Assembly (NCBI GenBank): GCA_019247255.1
Contig: JAFAPJ010000107.1
Coordinates: forward strand, 1 to 6,441
Reading direction: 5' to 3'
Length of the DNA stretch: 6,441 bases
Source of the DNA: Methylobacteriaceae bacterium
Lineage (GTDB): Bacteria; Pseudomonadota; Alphaproteobacteria; Rhizobiales; Beijerinckiaceae
Below are positions 1-6,441 of the stretch, piece after piece (position 1 is the stretch's first letter; each line of letters opens with the position of its first letter). The notes beneath the pieces were generated by a model. That model was not told the DNA's origin, searched no databases, and saw only the letters and a list, made by a program, of their open reading frames with translations. The translations under genes were made by a program, and so were the position numbers.

Positions 1-288
1 GTCGCGGTCGGGCTTATCGTCAACGAGCTCGTGACCAACGCCTACAAGCACGCCTTCCCGGGCGATCGCGGGGGGGTGATCTCGGTTGAGGTCGTCATCG
101 CCGGCTCGGCCGCTCGCGTGACGGTGCGGGACGACGGGATCGGCGTCGCTGAGGGATCCGGGTCGTCCGGCTCGGGCCTCGGGCAAAGGATCGTGAAGGC
201 GCTCGCGAGCCAGATCGGCGGAACGGTCGCGAGCGGCCGGCCGCCGGGCGGTCCCGGCTTCGAGGTCAGCGTCACCTTTCCTGCCTGA
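1..288 (+). CDS. Sensor histidine kinase, C-terminal fragment (HisKA_2 type)
   Basis: This is the 3' end of a gene that begins before the window; 95 residues are visible, open from base 1 and ending at TGA 286-288. It is the catalytic ATPase (HATPase_c) part of a sensor kinase, which phosphorylates its own histidine and passes the phosphate to a response regulator. Visible motifs, counted from the first residue, are an N box with NELVTNAYKHAF (8-19), a G1 box DDGIG (44-48) and a G2 box GSGLGQRIV (57-65). The 'NELVTNA.KHAFP' form is typical of the HisKA_2 group common in alphaproteobacteria rather than of classical HisKA or HWE kinases. The protein ends soon after the G2 region, as this subfamily usually does. 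The sensory domain and phospho-acceptor His lie upstream, so the signal is unknown. It converges on rfbD with a 30-base gap, so a functional link to the rhamnose genes is not implied. Confidence 0.9.
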   Translation, partial: VAVGLIVNELVTNAYKHAFPGDRGGVISVEVVIAGSAARVTVRDDGIGVAEGSGSSGSGLGQRIVKALASQIGGTVASGRPPGGPGFEVSVTFPA

Positions 289-292
289 CGCT

Positions 293-316
293 GACCCGCG
301 GTCGAGGCGGCGGGTC
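293..316. terminator. Possible bidirectional hairpin between convergent genes
   Basis: The 30-base gap between the kinase stop (288) and the rfbD stop (319) contains an inverted repeat. GACCCGC at 293-299 pairs perfectly with GCGGGTC at 310-316 around a 10-base loop, with one possible extra wobble pair outside. Its position between two converging stop codons fits a shared transcription terminator. Neither strand has a T-run after the stem, so it is not a classical intrinsic terminator, and short GC-rich inverted repeats arise easily in such DNA. Function is inferred. Confidence 0.4.
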
Positions 317-318
317 GA

Positions 319-1191
319 TCAGAGAAGCGCTGCGACCGTCTCGTCGAGCGCCGCGCGCCAGGGCCGGGGGCGCAACCCGTAGGCCTCGCCGATCCGGTTC
401 GTGGCGAGCCGGCTGTTCGCCGGGCGGCGGGCCGGCGTCGGGTAATCCGCGGTCGTGATCGGGACCACGCGGGCCGAGGGGCCGCCGCGTGCCGCGGAGG
501 CCGCGAAGATCGCCTCGGCGAAGCCCGCCCAGGTCGCCTCGCCGTCGTTCACGAGGTGGAAGGTGCCGGCGGGCGCGTTTCCGTCGCGGGCGAGCGCCAG
601 GGTCACGTGCTGGATCGCGCGCGCGAGATCGACCGCGAAGGTCGGGCAGCCGTGCTGGTCGGCGACGACCCGGATCTCGTCGCGGTCGCGGGCGAGCCGC
701 AGCATCGTCTTCACGAAATTCGCCCCGTGCGGGCTCACGACCCAGGCCGTGCGCAGGATCGCGTGGCGCGGATTGGCCGTGCGCACCGCCTGCTCGCCGC
801 CCTCCTTGGACGCGCCGTAGACGTTGCGCGGTCCGACCGGGTCGTCCTCGCGATAGGCGCCGTCCTTGTCGCCGGGGAACACGTAATCCGTCGAGACGTG
901 AACCAGGGGAATGCCGGCCTTCGCGGTCTCGGCCGCCAGGATCGCGGGCGCCAGCGCGTTCACCGCCCAGGCCGTCGCGACGTCACCCTCCGCCTTGTCG
1001 ACGGCGGTGTAGGCGCCGGACGAGATCACCGCGTCGAAGCGCCGGCTCGCGACGGTGCGCGCGACGGATCCCGGATCGGCGAGGTCGAGCTCGTTCCGGC
1101 CGGGCGCATGAAGCGTCACGCCGTCCGGCCAGGCGAGCCCGCGCAGCTCGGTGCCGACCTGGCCCGAGCCGCCCGTAAGCAGGACGTCCAT
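319..1191 (-). CDS. rfbD: dTDP-4-dehydrorhamnose reductase
   Basis: Also called rmlD, this enzyme does the last step of dTDP-L-rhamnose synthesis: NAD(P)H-dependent reduction of dTDP-4-keto-L-rhamnose in the cytoplasm. The 290-residue product has normal family length. It is an extended short-chain dehydrogenase: the nucleotide-binding glycine motif TGGSGQVG is at residues 6-13, the family stretch STDYVFPG at 100-107 (the T of the catalytic triad is T101), and the catalytic YxxxK is Y125/K129 in YGASK. The C-terminal substrate region carries the family's RPANSRL motif (256-262). The ATG at 1191 is chosen because the Rossmann strand starts at once (MDVLLTGG) and because it overlaps the rfbB stop by one base (TGATG), which suggests translational coupling. 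A GAAGG sequence about 10 bases upstream, inside rfbB, can serve as ribosome binding site. It is the last gene of the rfbA-C-B-D operon. Confidence 0.96.
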   Translation of the reverse strand: MDVLLTGGSGQVGTELRGLAWPDGVTLHAPGRNELDLADPGSVARTVASRRFDAVISSGAYTAVDKAEGDVATAWAVNALAPAILAAETAKAGIPLVHVSTDYVFPGDKDGAYREDDPVGPRNVYGASKEGGEQAVRTANPRHAILRTAWVVSPHGANFVKTMLRLARDRDEIRVVADQHGCPTFAVDLARAIQHVTLALARDGNAPAGTFHLVNDGEATWAGFAEAIFAASAARGGPSARVVPITTADYPTPARRPANSRLATNRIGEAYGLRPRPWRAALDETVAALL

Positions 1192-2252
1192 CAGCCGGCG
1201 GCCTTCAGGCCGAGCCGCTCGCCGCTATAGGACCGAGCCAGGATCGCGCGCCACCACGGCTCGTGGGCGAGGTACCACTCGACCGTGCGCCGAAGCCCCG
1301 TCTCGAAGGTCTCGCGCGGCTCCCAGCCGAGCTCGCGGCTGATCTTCGCGGGGTCGATCGCGTAGCGGGCGTCGTGGCCCGGCCGGTCGGCCACGAAGGT
1401 GATCTGCTCGGCATAGGCGCGCCCGTCGGACCGTGGCTTCAGCTCGTCGAGGAGGGCGCAGATCGCCCGCACCACCTCGATGTTGGTCCGCTCGGAGCGG
1501 CCCCCGATATTGTAGGTCTCGCCGGGCATGCCCGTCTCGACCACGAGGCGAAGCGCCCGGGCATGGTCCTCGACGAAGAGCCAGTCGCGCACGTTCTCGC
1601 CTCGCCCATAGACGGGCAGCGGCTCGCCGCCGAGCGCCTTCGTGATGACGAGCGGGATCAGCTTCTCGGGGAAGTGGTAGGGCCCGTAATTGTTGGAGCA
1701 GTTCGTGACGAGCGTCGGCAGGCCGTAGGTGTGGTGCCAGGCCCGCACGATATGGTCCGATCCGGCCTTCGAGGCCGAGTAGGGCGAGCGGGGGTCGTAG
1801 GGCGTCGTCTCGAGGAACGCGCCCTCGGGGCCGAGCGAGCCGAAGACCTCGTCCGTCGAGATGTGGTGGAAGCGGAAGCCTGCGCGGCGCGCCTCGGGCA
1901 GGGCCTGCCAGTGGCGGGTCGCGGCCCGGAGCATCCGGTACGTGCCGATGATGTTCGTCTCGATGAAGGCGTCCGGCCCGTCGATCGAGCGGTCGACATG
2001 GCTTTCGGCCGCCAGATGCATGACGGCGTCGGGATCGAACTCCCGGAAGGCGCGGGCGAGCGCGTCCGGATCGCAGATGTCGGCCTGGAGGAAGCGGTAG
2101 CGCGGATCGCGCGCGACCTCCTCGACCGTCGTCAGGCTCCCCGCATAGGTCAGCTTGTCGAGGTTCAGGACCTCGTGCTCGCTCTCGCGGATGAGAAGGC
2201 GGACGACGGCCGAGCCGATGAAGCCCGCGCCGCCGGTGACCAGGATGCGCAT
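1191..2252 (-). CDS. rfbB: dTDP-glucose 4,6-dehydratase
   Basis: Also called rmlB, this NAD+-dependent enzyme converts dTDP-glucose to dTDP-4-keto-6-deoxy-glucose, the second step of the rhamnose pathway. The 353-residue product matches the usual 340-360. Motifs in order: GGAGFIG (7-13) for NAD binding, D32 in [20 protein letters not shown] (79-90), catalytic T133-D134-E135 in STDEVFG, YSASK with Y158/K162, [14 protein letters not shown] (187-200), and the substrate-binding [15 protein letters not shown] (216-230). All catalytic residues are present. The frame stays open 72 codons further upstream, through rfbC, but the start at 2252 is chosen because the Rossmann fold begins there (MRILVTGG) and because it lies 8 bases after the rfbC stop. 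No strong Shine-Dalgarno is seen, only a GAG-like stretch, so ribosomes may be handed on from rfbC. A homologous role in dTDP-fucosamine or other 6-deoxysugars is possible for the enzyme alone, but rfbC and rfbD fix the product as rhamnose. Confidence 0.97.
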   Translation of the reverse strand: MRILVTGGAGFIGSAVVRLLIRESEHEVLNLDKLTYAGSLTTVEEVARDPRYRFLQADICDPDALARAFREFDPDAVMHLAAESHVDRSIDGPDAFIETNIIGTYRMLRAATRHWQALPEARRAGFRFHHISTDEVFGSLGPEGAFLETTPYDPRSPYSASKAGSDHIVRAWHHTYGLPTLVTNCSNNYGPYHFPEKLIPLVITKALGGEPLPVYGRGENVRDWLFVEDHARALRLVVETGMPGETYNIGGRSERTNIEVVRAICALLDELKPRSDGRAYAEQITFVADRPGHDARYAIDPAKISRELGWEPRETFETGLRRTVEWYLAHEPWWRAILARSYSGERLGLKAAG

Positions 2253-2260
2253 GGGCAGGC

Positions 2261-2827
2261 TCACTCGAGATGGGCGGGGAGGGGCTCCCCGTCGTAAGGG
2301 AAGGGGCTGTCGAACTCGGCGAGCCGCGGCAGCTGCAGGTCCTTCGGGGACAGGACGAGGCCGTCCGTGGGCAGCGGCCAGGCGACCGCGACGTCCGGAT
2401 CGTCGAAGCGGATCCCGCCATCCGATTGCGGCGCGTAATAGTCGCTGACCTTGTAGGCGACCTCGCAATCGGGCTCGAGGGTCAGGAACGCATGCGCGAA
2501 GCCGACCGGGACGTAGAGCTGGTGCCCGTTCTCGGCCGTGAGCTCCGCCGCGACCCAGCGACCGAAGGTCGGCGAGCCGCGCCGGACGTCGACCGCGACG
2601 TCGAAGATGCGCCCGCGCAGGCAGCGTACGAGCTTCGCCTGGCCGTGCGGCGGCGTCTGGAAATGCAGGCCGCGCAGCGTCCCCTTCGGCCGCGAGAAGG
2701 ATTGGTTGTCCTGAACGAATTCCTCGCCGAACCCGCCCTCGGCGGCCCGACGGCGCGCGTAGGTCTCCTGGAACCAGCCGCGCTCGTCCCCGTGGCGCTT
2801 GGGCTTGAGAAGCGTCACCCGGGCCAT
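2261..2827 (-). CDS. rfbC: dTDP-4-dehydrorhamnose 3,5-epimerase
   Basis: Also called rmlC, this enzyme epimerises dTDP-4-keto-6-deoxy-glucose at C3 and C5, giving the L-rhamno precursor reduced by rfbD. The 188-residue product has standard length and the cupin (RmlC-like) sequence pattern. Visible motifs: [10 protein letters not shown] (14-23), FVQDNQSFS (37-45), [10 protein letters not shown] (48-57) containing the expected catalytic His (H55), the substrate-contacting K65 in [17 protein letters not shown] (107-114 and on) with H112, and KVSDYYAP (126-133) with the expected catalytic Tyr at 130 or 131. The start at 2827 gives the short N-terminal strand normal for the family. Only one base separates it from the rfbA stop (TGA-C-ATG), so translation is probably coupled. 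A weak GGA lies about 8 bases upstream. The C-terminal tail after about residue 150 is variable in the family and looks ordinary here. Confidence 0.96.
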   Translation of the reverse strand: MARVTLLKPKRHGDERGWFQETYARRRAAEGGFGEEFVQDNQSFSRPKGTLRGLHFQTPPHGQAKLVRCLRGRIFDVAVDVRRGSPTFGRWVAAELTAENGHQLYVPVGFAHAFLTLEPDCEVAYKVSDYYAPQSDGGIRFDDPDVAVAWPLPTDGLVLSPKDLQLPRLAEFDSPFPYDGEPLPAHLE

Positions 2828-2828
2828 G

Positions 2829-3704
2829 TCAGTGTCCGATCGCGGTCGTCAGGCGGCGCAGGTAGTCGCCATATTCGTTCTTGAGCCCGCCCGCGATGGC
2901 GAGAAGCTCGTCCGTCGAGATGTAGCCGCGGCGCCAGGCGACCTCTTCCGGGCAGGCGATCTTGAGCCCCTGCCGATGCTCGATCGCGCGCACGAAGGCC
3001 GAGGCCTCGTGCATGGCCTCGACCGTGCCGGTGTCAAGCCAGGCCGTCCCGCGCGGCAGGACCTCGACCTGGAGCTTGCCGCGCTCGAGGTAATGCGCGT
3101 TGACGCTCGTGATCTCGACCTCGCCGCGGGGCGAGGGCTCGACCGCCTTGGCGATCTCGACCACGTCTCGGTCGTAGAAATAAAGGCCCGTCACCGCGAG
3201 ATCGCTCTTCGGCGCCGCCGGCTTCTCCTCGATGGAGAGCGCCCGGCCCGTCCGGTCGACCTCGACCACCCCAAAGGCGCGCGCATCCGCCACCGGGTAG
3301 GCGAAGATGACGGCGCCGTCGCGCACGGAGGCCGCGCGTTCGAGCTGTGCGGTGAGGCCGGCGCCGTAGAACACGTTGTCGCCGAGCGCGAGCGCGCAAG
3401 GCTCCCCGGCCACGAAGCTCTCCCCGATCACGAAGGCCTGGGCGAGGCCTTTCGGCTCGGCTTGTTCGGCGTAATGCAAGGAGAGACCCCACCGGCGACC
3501 GTCGCCGAGAAGGTGACGGTAGAGCGGCAGGTGCAGCGGCGTCGAGATGATCAGGATCTCGCGCACGCCGGCGAGCATCAGCGTGGTCAGCGGATAGTAA
3601 ATGAGGGGCTTGTCGAAGACGGGCAGGAGCTGCTTGCTGACCGCCCACGTGATCGGGTAGAGCCGCGATCCGAGCCCTCCGGCCAGAATGATGCCTTTGG
3701 TCAA
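2829..3704 (-). CDS. rfbA: Glucose-1-phosphate thymidylyltransferase
   Basis: Also called rmlA, it joins dTTP and glucose-1-phosphate into dTDP-glucose, the first and usually feedback-inhibited step of the pathway. The product is 291 residues, as is normal. Motifs: the nucleotidyltransferase loop [14 protein letters not shown] (6-19, with Ser where Thr is usual), [17 protein letters not shown] (23-39), the metal-binding LGDN (107-110) and AWLDTGT (221-227), and IEEKP (158-162). The start is inferred as TTG at 3704 (then ACC AAA GGC): homologues begin [10 protein letters not shown] just here, and there is no ATG or GTG close by. A GAG lies 8 bases before it. The frame remains open far upstream (to 4241), but that region is antisense to the DUF1796 gene and does not resemble any RmlA. 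This is the first gene of the operon, so any promoter should lie in 3705-3755 or inside the divergent gene. Confidence 0.95.
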   Translation of the reverse strand: MTKGIILAGGLGSRLYPITWAVSKQLLPVFDKPLIYYPLTTLMLAGVREILIISTPLHLPLYRHLLGDGRRWGLSLHYAEQAEPKGLAQAFVIGESFVAGEPCALALGDNVFYGAGLTAQLERAASVRDGAVIFAYPVADARAFGVVEVDRTGRALSIEEKPAAPKSDLAVTGLYFYDRDVVEIAKAVEPSPRGEVEITSVNAHYLERGKLQVEVLPRGTAWLDTGTVEAMHEASAFVRAIEHRQGLKIACPEEVAWRRGYISTDELLAIAGGLKNEYGDYLRRLTTAIGH

Positions 3705-3755
3705 ACGCGTATCTCGTACGAAGCTGTCGGGAGGCGGCGGGCTATCGCACGCGGG
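3705..3755. promoter_or_regulatory. Divergent intergenic region, possible shared control
   Basis: This 51-base gap is the only upstream non-coding space for both the minus-strand rhamnose operon and the plus-strand DUF1796/M20 pair, so it probably holds at least part of two divergent promoters. I see no convincing -35/-10 pair on either strand. It does hold an 8-base perfect palindrome, TCGTACGA at 3714-3721, and an adjacent ACGCGT palindrome at 3705-3710. They could be a small operator, but such short palindromes are expected by chance. A GGGAGG at 3729-3734 is 21 bases before the plus-strand ATG, too far for a normal ribosome binding site. Confidence 0.35.
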
Positions 3756-4535
3756 ATGATGGCGGGCAACCGCCCCCTGCTCGCGGGCCTCGCCTCTCGG
3801 CTCGGCCTCGCCCGGCCGACAGGTCCGGACTGCATCGCGCTCGGCACCTTCTGCCATGTCGCGGCCGCCCTGCGCGAGGCGGGCCTGCGCCGCTGGACCG
3901 GGCCGTTCGACTGGATCTTCTCGACGCCTGCGATGATCGCGGCCTGCCTCGCGGACGGCTGCGCGGCGCTCCTCGACTCGGCCGAGCTCGCGAGCGTGCC
4001 GCCGGCCGAGCTGACCGCGGGCGCGGCCCGGCAATGCCGGCATCCCCGCTTCGAGGCGGCCTACGACCTGCCGACCATCTTCAACCACCACGACCCGGCG
4101 GCCGAGCCGCGCGACGCGGCGGCGCTCGCCCGGGCGGCCGAGCGTTTGCGCCAGGCGCTGGGGCCGGGGCGCGCGAACGTGCTCCTCATGATGAGCGAGC
4201 GGCGCTGGCCCGAGCCCGAGCTCGCGGGGCTCGCTCGGCACATCGCGGGGCTGCCCTCGCGCAACACGCTCGTGGTCCTGACGGCCGAGGGCGGGGCGAC
4301 GAGGTCGGGCTGGAGCGTCGAGGCGGACGCCACGGATGGCGCCTTTCGCCGAATCGACATCCGGCTCGGTGTCCGCTCACGCTCGCTCGGGGTCCGCTTC
4401 GCCGATCCCGCGGATGACGCCTACCTGCGCGAGGTCCTGCCGGTCATCGCACGGGCGGCCGTGCCGCCCGCGGCCGGGCTCCGGCCAGCCGCCTGCCCGC
4501 CGGCAGAGCCCGCCCCAGCGGAGCCGACCTCATGA
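3756..4535 (+). CDS. DUF1796 family putative papain-like cysteine peptidase
   Basis: A 259-residue protein I assign to the DUF1796 family, predicted from fold comparison in the literature to be papain-like cysteine peptidases; no substrate is known to me. The recognisable parts are the N-terminal [20 protein letters not shown] (26-45) with the candidate nucleophile C33, [11 protein letters not shown] (48-58), the hallmark PFDW segment, and TIFNHHDP (107-114) supplying candidate catalytic His (H111 or H112) and D113. Residues 119-135 look helical, followed by a strand [10 protein letters not shown] (141-150). The last 25 residues are Pro/Ala-rich and probably disordered. No signal peptide or membrane segment is evident, so it is likely cytoplasmic. 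Tandem ATGs at 3756 and 3759 are both possible starts; neither has a good ribosome binding site. The frame is open upstream, but that part is antisense to rfbA. It overlaps the M20 gene by ATGA, so the two are probably co-translated. Relatives are often seen near glycan genes, which fits the divergent rhamnose operon, but this is inference. Confidence 0.78.
   Translation: MMAGNRPLLAGLASRLGLARPTGPDCIALGTFCHVAAALREAGLRRWTGPFDWIFSTPAMIAACLADGCAALLDSAELASVPPAELTAGAARQCRHPRFEAAYDLPTIFNHHDPAAEPRDAAALARAAERLRQALGPGRANVLLMMSERRWPEPELAGLARHIAGLPSRNTLVVLTAEGGATRSGWSVEADATDGAFRRIDIRLGVRSRSLGVRFADPADDAYLREVLPVIARAAVPPAAGLRPAACPPAEPAPAEPTS
4520..4523 (+). promoter_or_regulatory. Ribosome binding site for the M20 gene
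   Basis: GGAG lies 8 bases before the ATG at 4532, inside the last codons of the DUF1796 gene. It supports the choice of the 4532 start and shows that the M20 gene can also be translated independently of simple re-initiation at the ATGA overlap. Confidence 0.6.
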
Positions 4536-5929
4536 CCCGCGACGCCGCGATCGCCATGGCCCATCGCTTCCTCGACGACGGCAGCTTCGCGCAGGAGCTG
4601 GCCCGCCGGGTCGCGATCCCGACCGAGAGCCAGAACCCGGAGCGCGCGCCTGAGCTCGCGCGCTACCTCGCCGAGGAGATGCGGCCGGCGCTCGAAGGGC
4701 TCGGCTTCGCCTGCCGGCTCTTGCGCGAGGAGGGCGCGCCGGGCCCGTTCCTTCTCGCCGAGCGGATCGAGGCCCCCGCACTCCCGACGGTGCTCGGCTA
4801 CGGCCCCGGCGACGTGATCCGCGGGCTCGACGAGGGCTGGGCGCCGGGCCTCTCGCCCTGGCGCCTCGTCGAGCGGGACGGGAACTGGTTCGGGCGGGGC
4901 GTCGCGGACAACAAGGGCCAGCACGCGATCGATCTGGCGGCCCAGCGCGCCGTGATCGAGACGCGCGGCCGGCTCGGCTTCAACGCGAAATGGCTGATCG
5001 AGATGGGCGAGGAGACGGGCTCGACGGGTCTGCGCGAGGTTTGCGCGCGGCACCGCGACCTCCTCGCGGCCGATCTCCTCATCGCGTCCGACGGCCCGCG
5101 CCTCACGCGGGATCGCCCGACCGTGTTCCTCGGCTCGCGCGGCGGCGCCTCCTTCGACCTCACGATCGACGCGCGCGAGGGCGGGCACCATTCGGGCAAT
5201 TGGGGCGGCCTCCTGTCGAACCCGGCGATCCAGCTCGCCCATGCGCTCGCGACCTTGGTCGGTCCGACCGGCCAGATCCGGGTGCCCGATCTCGTGCCCG
5301 CGGGCGGGGTCCCGGACAGCGTGCGCCGCGCGCTCGCCGATTGCGCGCTCGAGAGCGGGCCCGGTCTTCCCGTCATCGATCCCGGCTGGGGCGAGCCCGG
5401 CCTCACCGGCCCCGAGAAGGTCTTCGGCTGGTGCTCGCTCGAGATCCTGGCGATGGAGGCCGGGACGCCGGCGACGCCCGTCAACGCGATCCCGCCGCGC
5501 GCCTGGGCCCGCTGCCAGCTGCGCTTCGTGGTCGGCGTGGAGGTCGAGGCGATCGTCCCGGCGGTGCGCCGGCATCTCGACCGGCACGGCTTCGCCTACG
5601 TCCAGGTCGAGGCGGCGCGGGAGGAGGTCTTCCCGGCGACGCGGCTCGACCCAGACCACCCCTGGGTGCACTTCACGCTGGCCTCGATCGCGCGCTCCAC
5701 CGGCAGGCGGCCAGCGCTCCTCCCCAATCTCGGCGGGTCGCTGCCGAACGACGCCTTCTCGGACATCCTGGGCCTGCCGACGATCTGGATCCCGCATTCC
5801 TATCCGGGCTGCTCCCAGCACGCGCCGAACGAGCACCTTCCCGTCGCGCTCGCCCGCGAGGCGCTGGGCCTCATGGCGGGGCTCTATTGGGACATCGGCG
5901 AGAGGGCTGAGCCTGGAGGGCTTGGCTAA
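4532..5929 (+). CDS. M20 family metallopeptidase-like protein, HxD His replaced
   Basis: A 465-residue protein of the M20 (ArgE/DapE/carnosinase/CPG2) superfamily: cytoplasmic, usually di-zinc enzymes that cut amide bonds in amino-acid derivatives or small peptides. Order of parts: N-terminal catalytic half (about 1-200), an inserted lid/dimerisation domain (about 203-325, starting GSRGGASFDLTIDAREGGHH) and the C-terminal catalytic half. Expected residues seen: D94 (catalytic Asp of HxD), bridging D126 in GRGVADNKGQH, general-base and metal glutamates E160/E161 in MGEETGS, D187 in SDGPR, lid H219/H220, and C-terminal ligand H430 in SQHAPNEH. The exception is the first metal ligand: the family's H-x-D reads P92-G-D94, codon CCC at 4805-4807, one base from CAC. 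So the protein may have lost or changed activity, or the base may be an error. The start has a good GGAG and an ATGA overlap with the DUF1796 gene. Specific substrate (dipeptide, acylated amino acid, other) cannot be told. Confidence 0.9.
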   Translation: MTRDAAIAMAHRFLDDGSFAQELARRVAIPTESQNPERAPELARYLAEEMRPALEGLGFACRLLREEGAPGPFLLAERIEAPALPTVLGYGPGDVIRGLDEGWAPGLSPWRLVERDGNWFGRGVADNKGQHAIDLAAQRAVIETRGRLGFNAKWLIEMGEETGSTGLREVCARHRDLLAADLLIASDGPRLTRDRPTVFLGSRGGASFDLTIDAREGGHHSGNWGGLLSNPAIQLAHALATLVGPTGQIRVPDLVPAGGVPDSVRRALADCALESGPGLPVIDPGWGEPGLTGPEKVFGWCSLEILAMEAGTPATPVNAIPPRAWARCQLRFVVGVEVEAIVPAVRRHLDRHGFAYVQVEAAREEVFPATRLDPDHPWVHFTLASIARSTGRRPALLPNLGGSLPNDAFSDILGLPTIWIPHSYPGCSQHAPNEHLPVALAREALGLMAGLYWDIGERAEPGGLG

Positions 5930-6441
5930 GGCTCGATGATATGCGGCACGAAGTGCGACGTGTTCGCGGTGATCAGGGACGCGTCCTCGCGAATGCCGAG
6001 CCCGCACGGCCGCGAGGCAACCAGCCATGAGCCGAGGACCGGGTAGCGGCCGCCAAAGCTGGGCATCTTGACCGCCTCTTGTAGCACGAACCCTTCTTGC
6101 CCGTATGGACCGTCTTTGCTGTCGAGCACGCCGCTCTCCTTCGAGAAGAGTGCAACATTCGCGCCCTCGCGGGAATACAGCGGCTTTCGTACGTAAACCG
6201 AGCCCAGGGTGGAGGCTCCTGGATCGCCTTCAAAGAAGGCTGGCAGCAAGTTCGGATGCCCGGGCGCAAGTTTCCAGAGATAAGGGAGCAGGCCCTTGTT
6301 GGACAGGAGCGCCTTCCAGGGCGGCTCGACGAAGCGGCACCGCGAGTGCGCCAGTGCATCGGCGTAACGCTCTCGGAACATCCATTCCCAGGGATAAAGC
6401 TTGAACAGCGCCGAGATCGGAGCGCCGCTGACGTCGCAGAA
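5926..6441 (-). CDS. Glutathionylspermidine synthase family protein, C-terminal part
   Basis: The frame is open from the window edge to a TAG at 5928-5926, giving 171 visible residues; the N-terminal part lies beyond 6441. It matches the synthetase (GSP_synth) domain of glutathionylspermidine synthase and YgiC/YjfC-like proteins, ATP-grasp ligases that form an amide bond using ATP. Features from the first visible residue: ALFKLYPWEWMF (11-22), EPPWKALLSNKGLLPYLW (39-56), HPNLLPAFF (62-70), VRKPLYSREGANV (84-96) with likely ATP-contacting K86 and R91, a glycine-rich GPYGQEGFVLQ (111-121), GRYPVLGSWLV (131-141), and the terminal CGLGIREDASLITANTSHFVPHII (146-169) with the family's GIRED and N-T-S. 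No Met in the visible part is a real start; the one at 6381 is internal. True substrate is uncertain: many bacterial members lack the amidase half and are not proven to use glutathione and spermidine. GC is about 60 percent on the lines I counted, against 75-83 percent in lines of the neighbouring genes. It overlaps the M20 gene tail to tail by 4 bases. Confidence 0.9.
   Translation of the reverse strand, partial: FCDVSGAPISALFKLYPWEWMFRERYADALAHSRCRFVEPPWKALLSNKGLLPYLWKLAPGHPNLLPAFFEGDPGASTLGSVYVRKPLYSREGANVALFSKESGVLDSKDGPYGQEGFVLQEAVKMPSFGGRYPVLGSWLVASRPCGLGIREDASLITANTSHFVPHIIEP

Noticed and set aside
1263..2297. 344-codon plus-strand open frame antisense to rfbB
   Set aside because: Low-complexity Arg/Val/Gly-rich product with no motif; rfbB on the other strand has all its catalytic residues.
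2253..2468. Upstream extension of rfbB by 72 codons
   Set aside because: It lies inside rfbC and precedes the start of the Rossmann fold; family length is met from 2252.
2799..3755. Plus-strand N-terminal extension of the DUF1796 gene by 319 codons
   Set aside because: The extension is antisense to rfbA and rfbC and shows no domain pattern; the DUF1796 homology starts shortly after the ATG at 3756.
3705..4241. Upstream extension of rfbA to an ATG at 4241
   Set aside because: The added residues are Arg-rich antisense of the DUF1796 gene. RmlA proteins begin at KGIILAGG, so TTG 3704 is the better start.
4493..4506. Small hairpin (CTGCC, 4-base loop, GGCAG) near the end of the DUF1796 gene
   Set aside because: Five base pairs in very GC-rich coding DNA with no T-run; expected by chance and inside a coupled gene pair.
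4421..6028. 535-codon minus-strand open frame antisense to the M20 gene
   Set aside because: Arg/Ala/Glu-rich composition without any domain pattern, and it covers a strongly recognisable M20 protein. Long antisense frames are expected in DNA this rich in GC.
5926..6381. Glutathionylspermidine synthase-family gene starting at the ATG at 6381
   Set aside because: The same frame continues to the window edge with family-like residues (FKLYPWEW), so this Met is internal and the gene is cut by the window.

Overview
The window reads as an ordinary stretch of a high-GC alphaproteobacterial chromosome. Very GC-rich coding DNA, a HisKA_2-type histidine kinase tail and the protein sequence style point to Hyphomicrobiales, perhaps near Methylobacteriaceae; the family-level guess is an inference from style, not a search. 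Coding density is near total: every gap between genes is 51 bases or shorter.

Layout. Bases 1-288 (+) are the C-terminal ATPase end of a sensor histidine kinase whose start lies outside the window. It converges on a four-gene minus-strand operon (3704 down to 319), rfbA-rfbC-rfbB-rfbD, which encodes the complete pathway from glucose-1-phosphate and dTTP to dTDP-L-rhamnose. These genes are packed with gaps of 1 and 8 bases and one 1-base stop/start overlap. A 51-base gap (3705-3755) separates rfbA from a divergent plus-strand pair: a DUF1796-family putative papain-like cysteine peptidase (3756-4535), joined by an ATGA overlap to an M20-family metallopeptidase-like protein (4532-5929). The last 516 bases (minus strand) are the C-terminal part of a glutathionylspermidine synthase-family ATP-grasp protein, which overlaps the M20 gene tail to tail by 4 bases and has visibly lower GC.

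How the parts relate. The rfb operon supplies activated rhamnose for a surface polysaccharide, O-antigen or other glycoconjugate; no glycosyltransferase or exporter is in the window. The two-peptidase pair is probably co-translated and may share its upstream region with the rhamnose operon, but its substrate cannot be told from sequence.

The two points most worth a second look are the coupled DUF1796/M20 pair, and the M20 protein itself, in which the first metal-binding His of the HxD motif appears as Pro (residue 92, CCC) while the other catalytic and metal residues look intact. I did not see a clearly novel multi-gene system, CRISPR array, mobile element or RNA gene.
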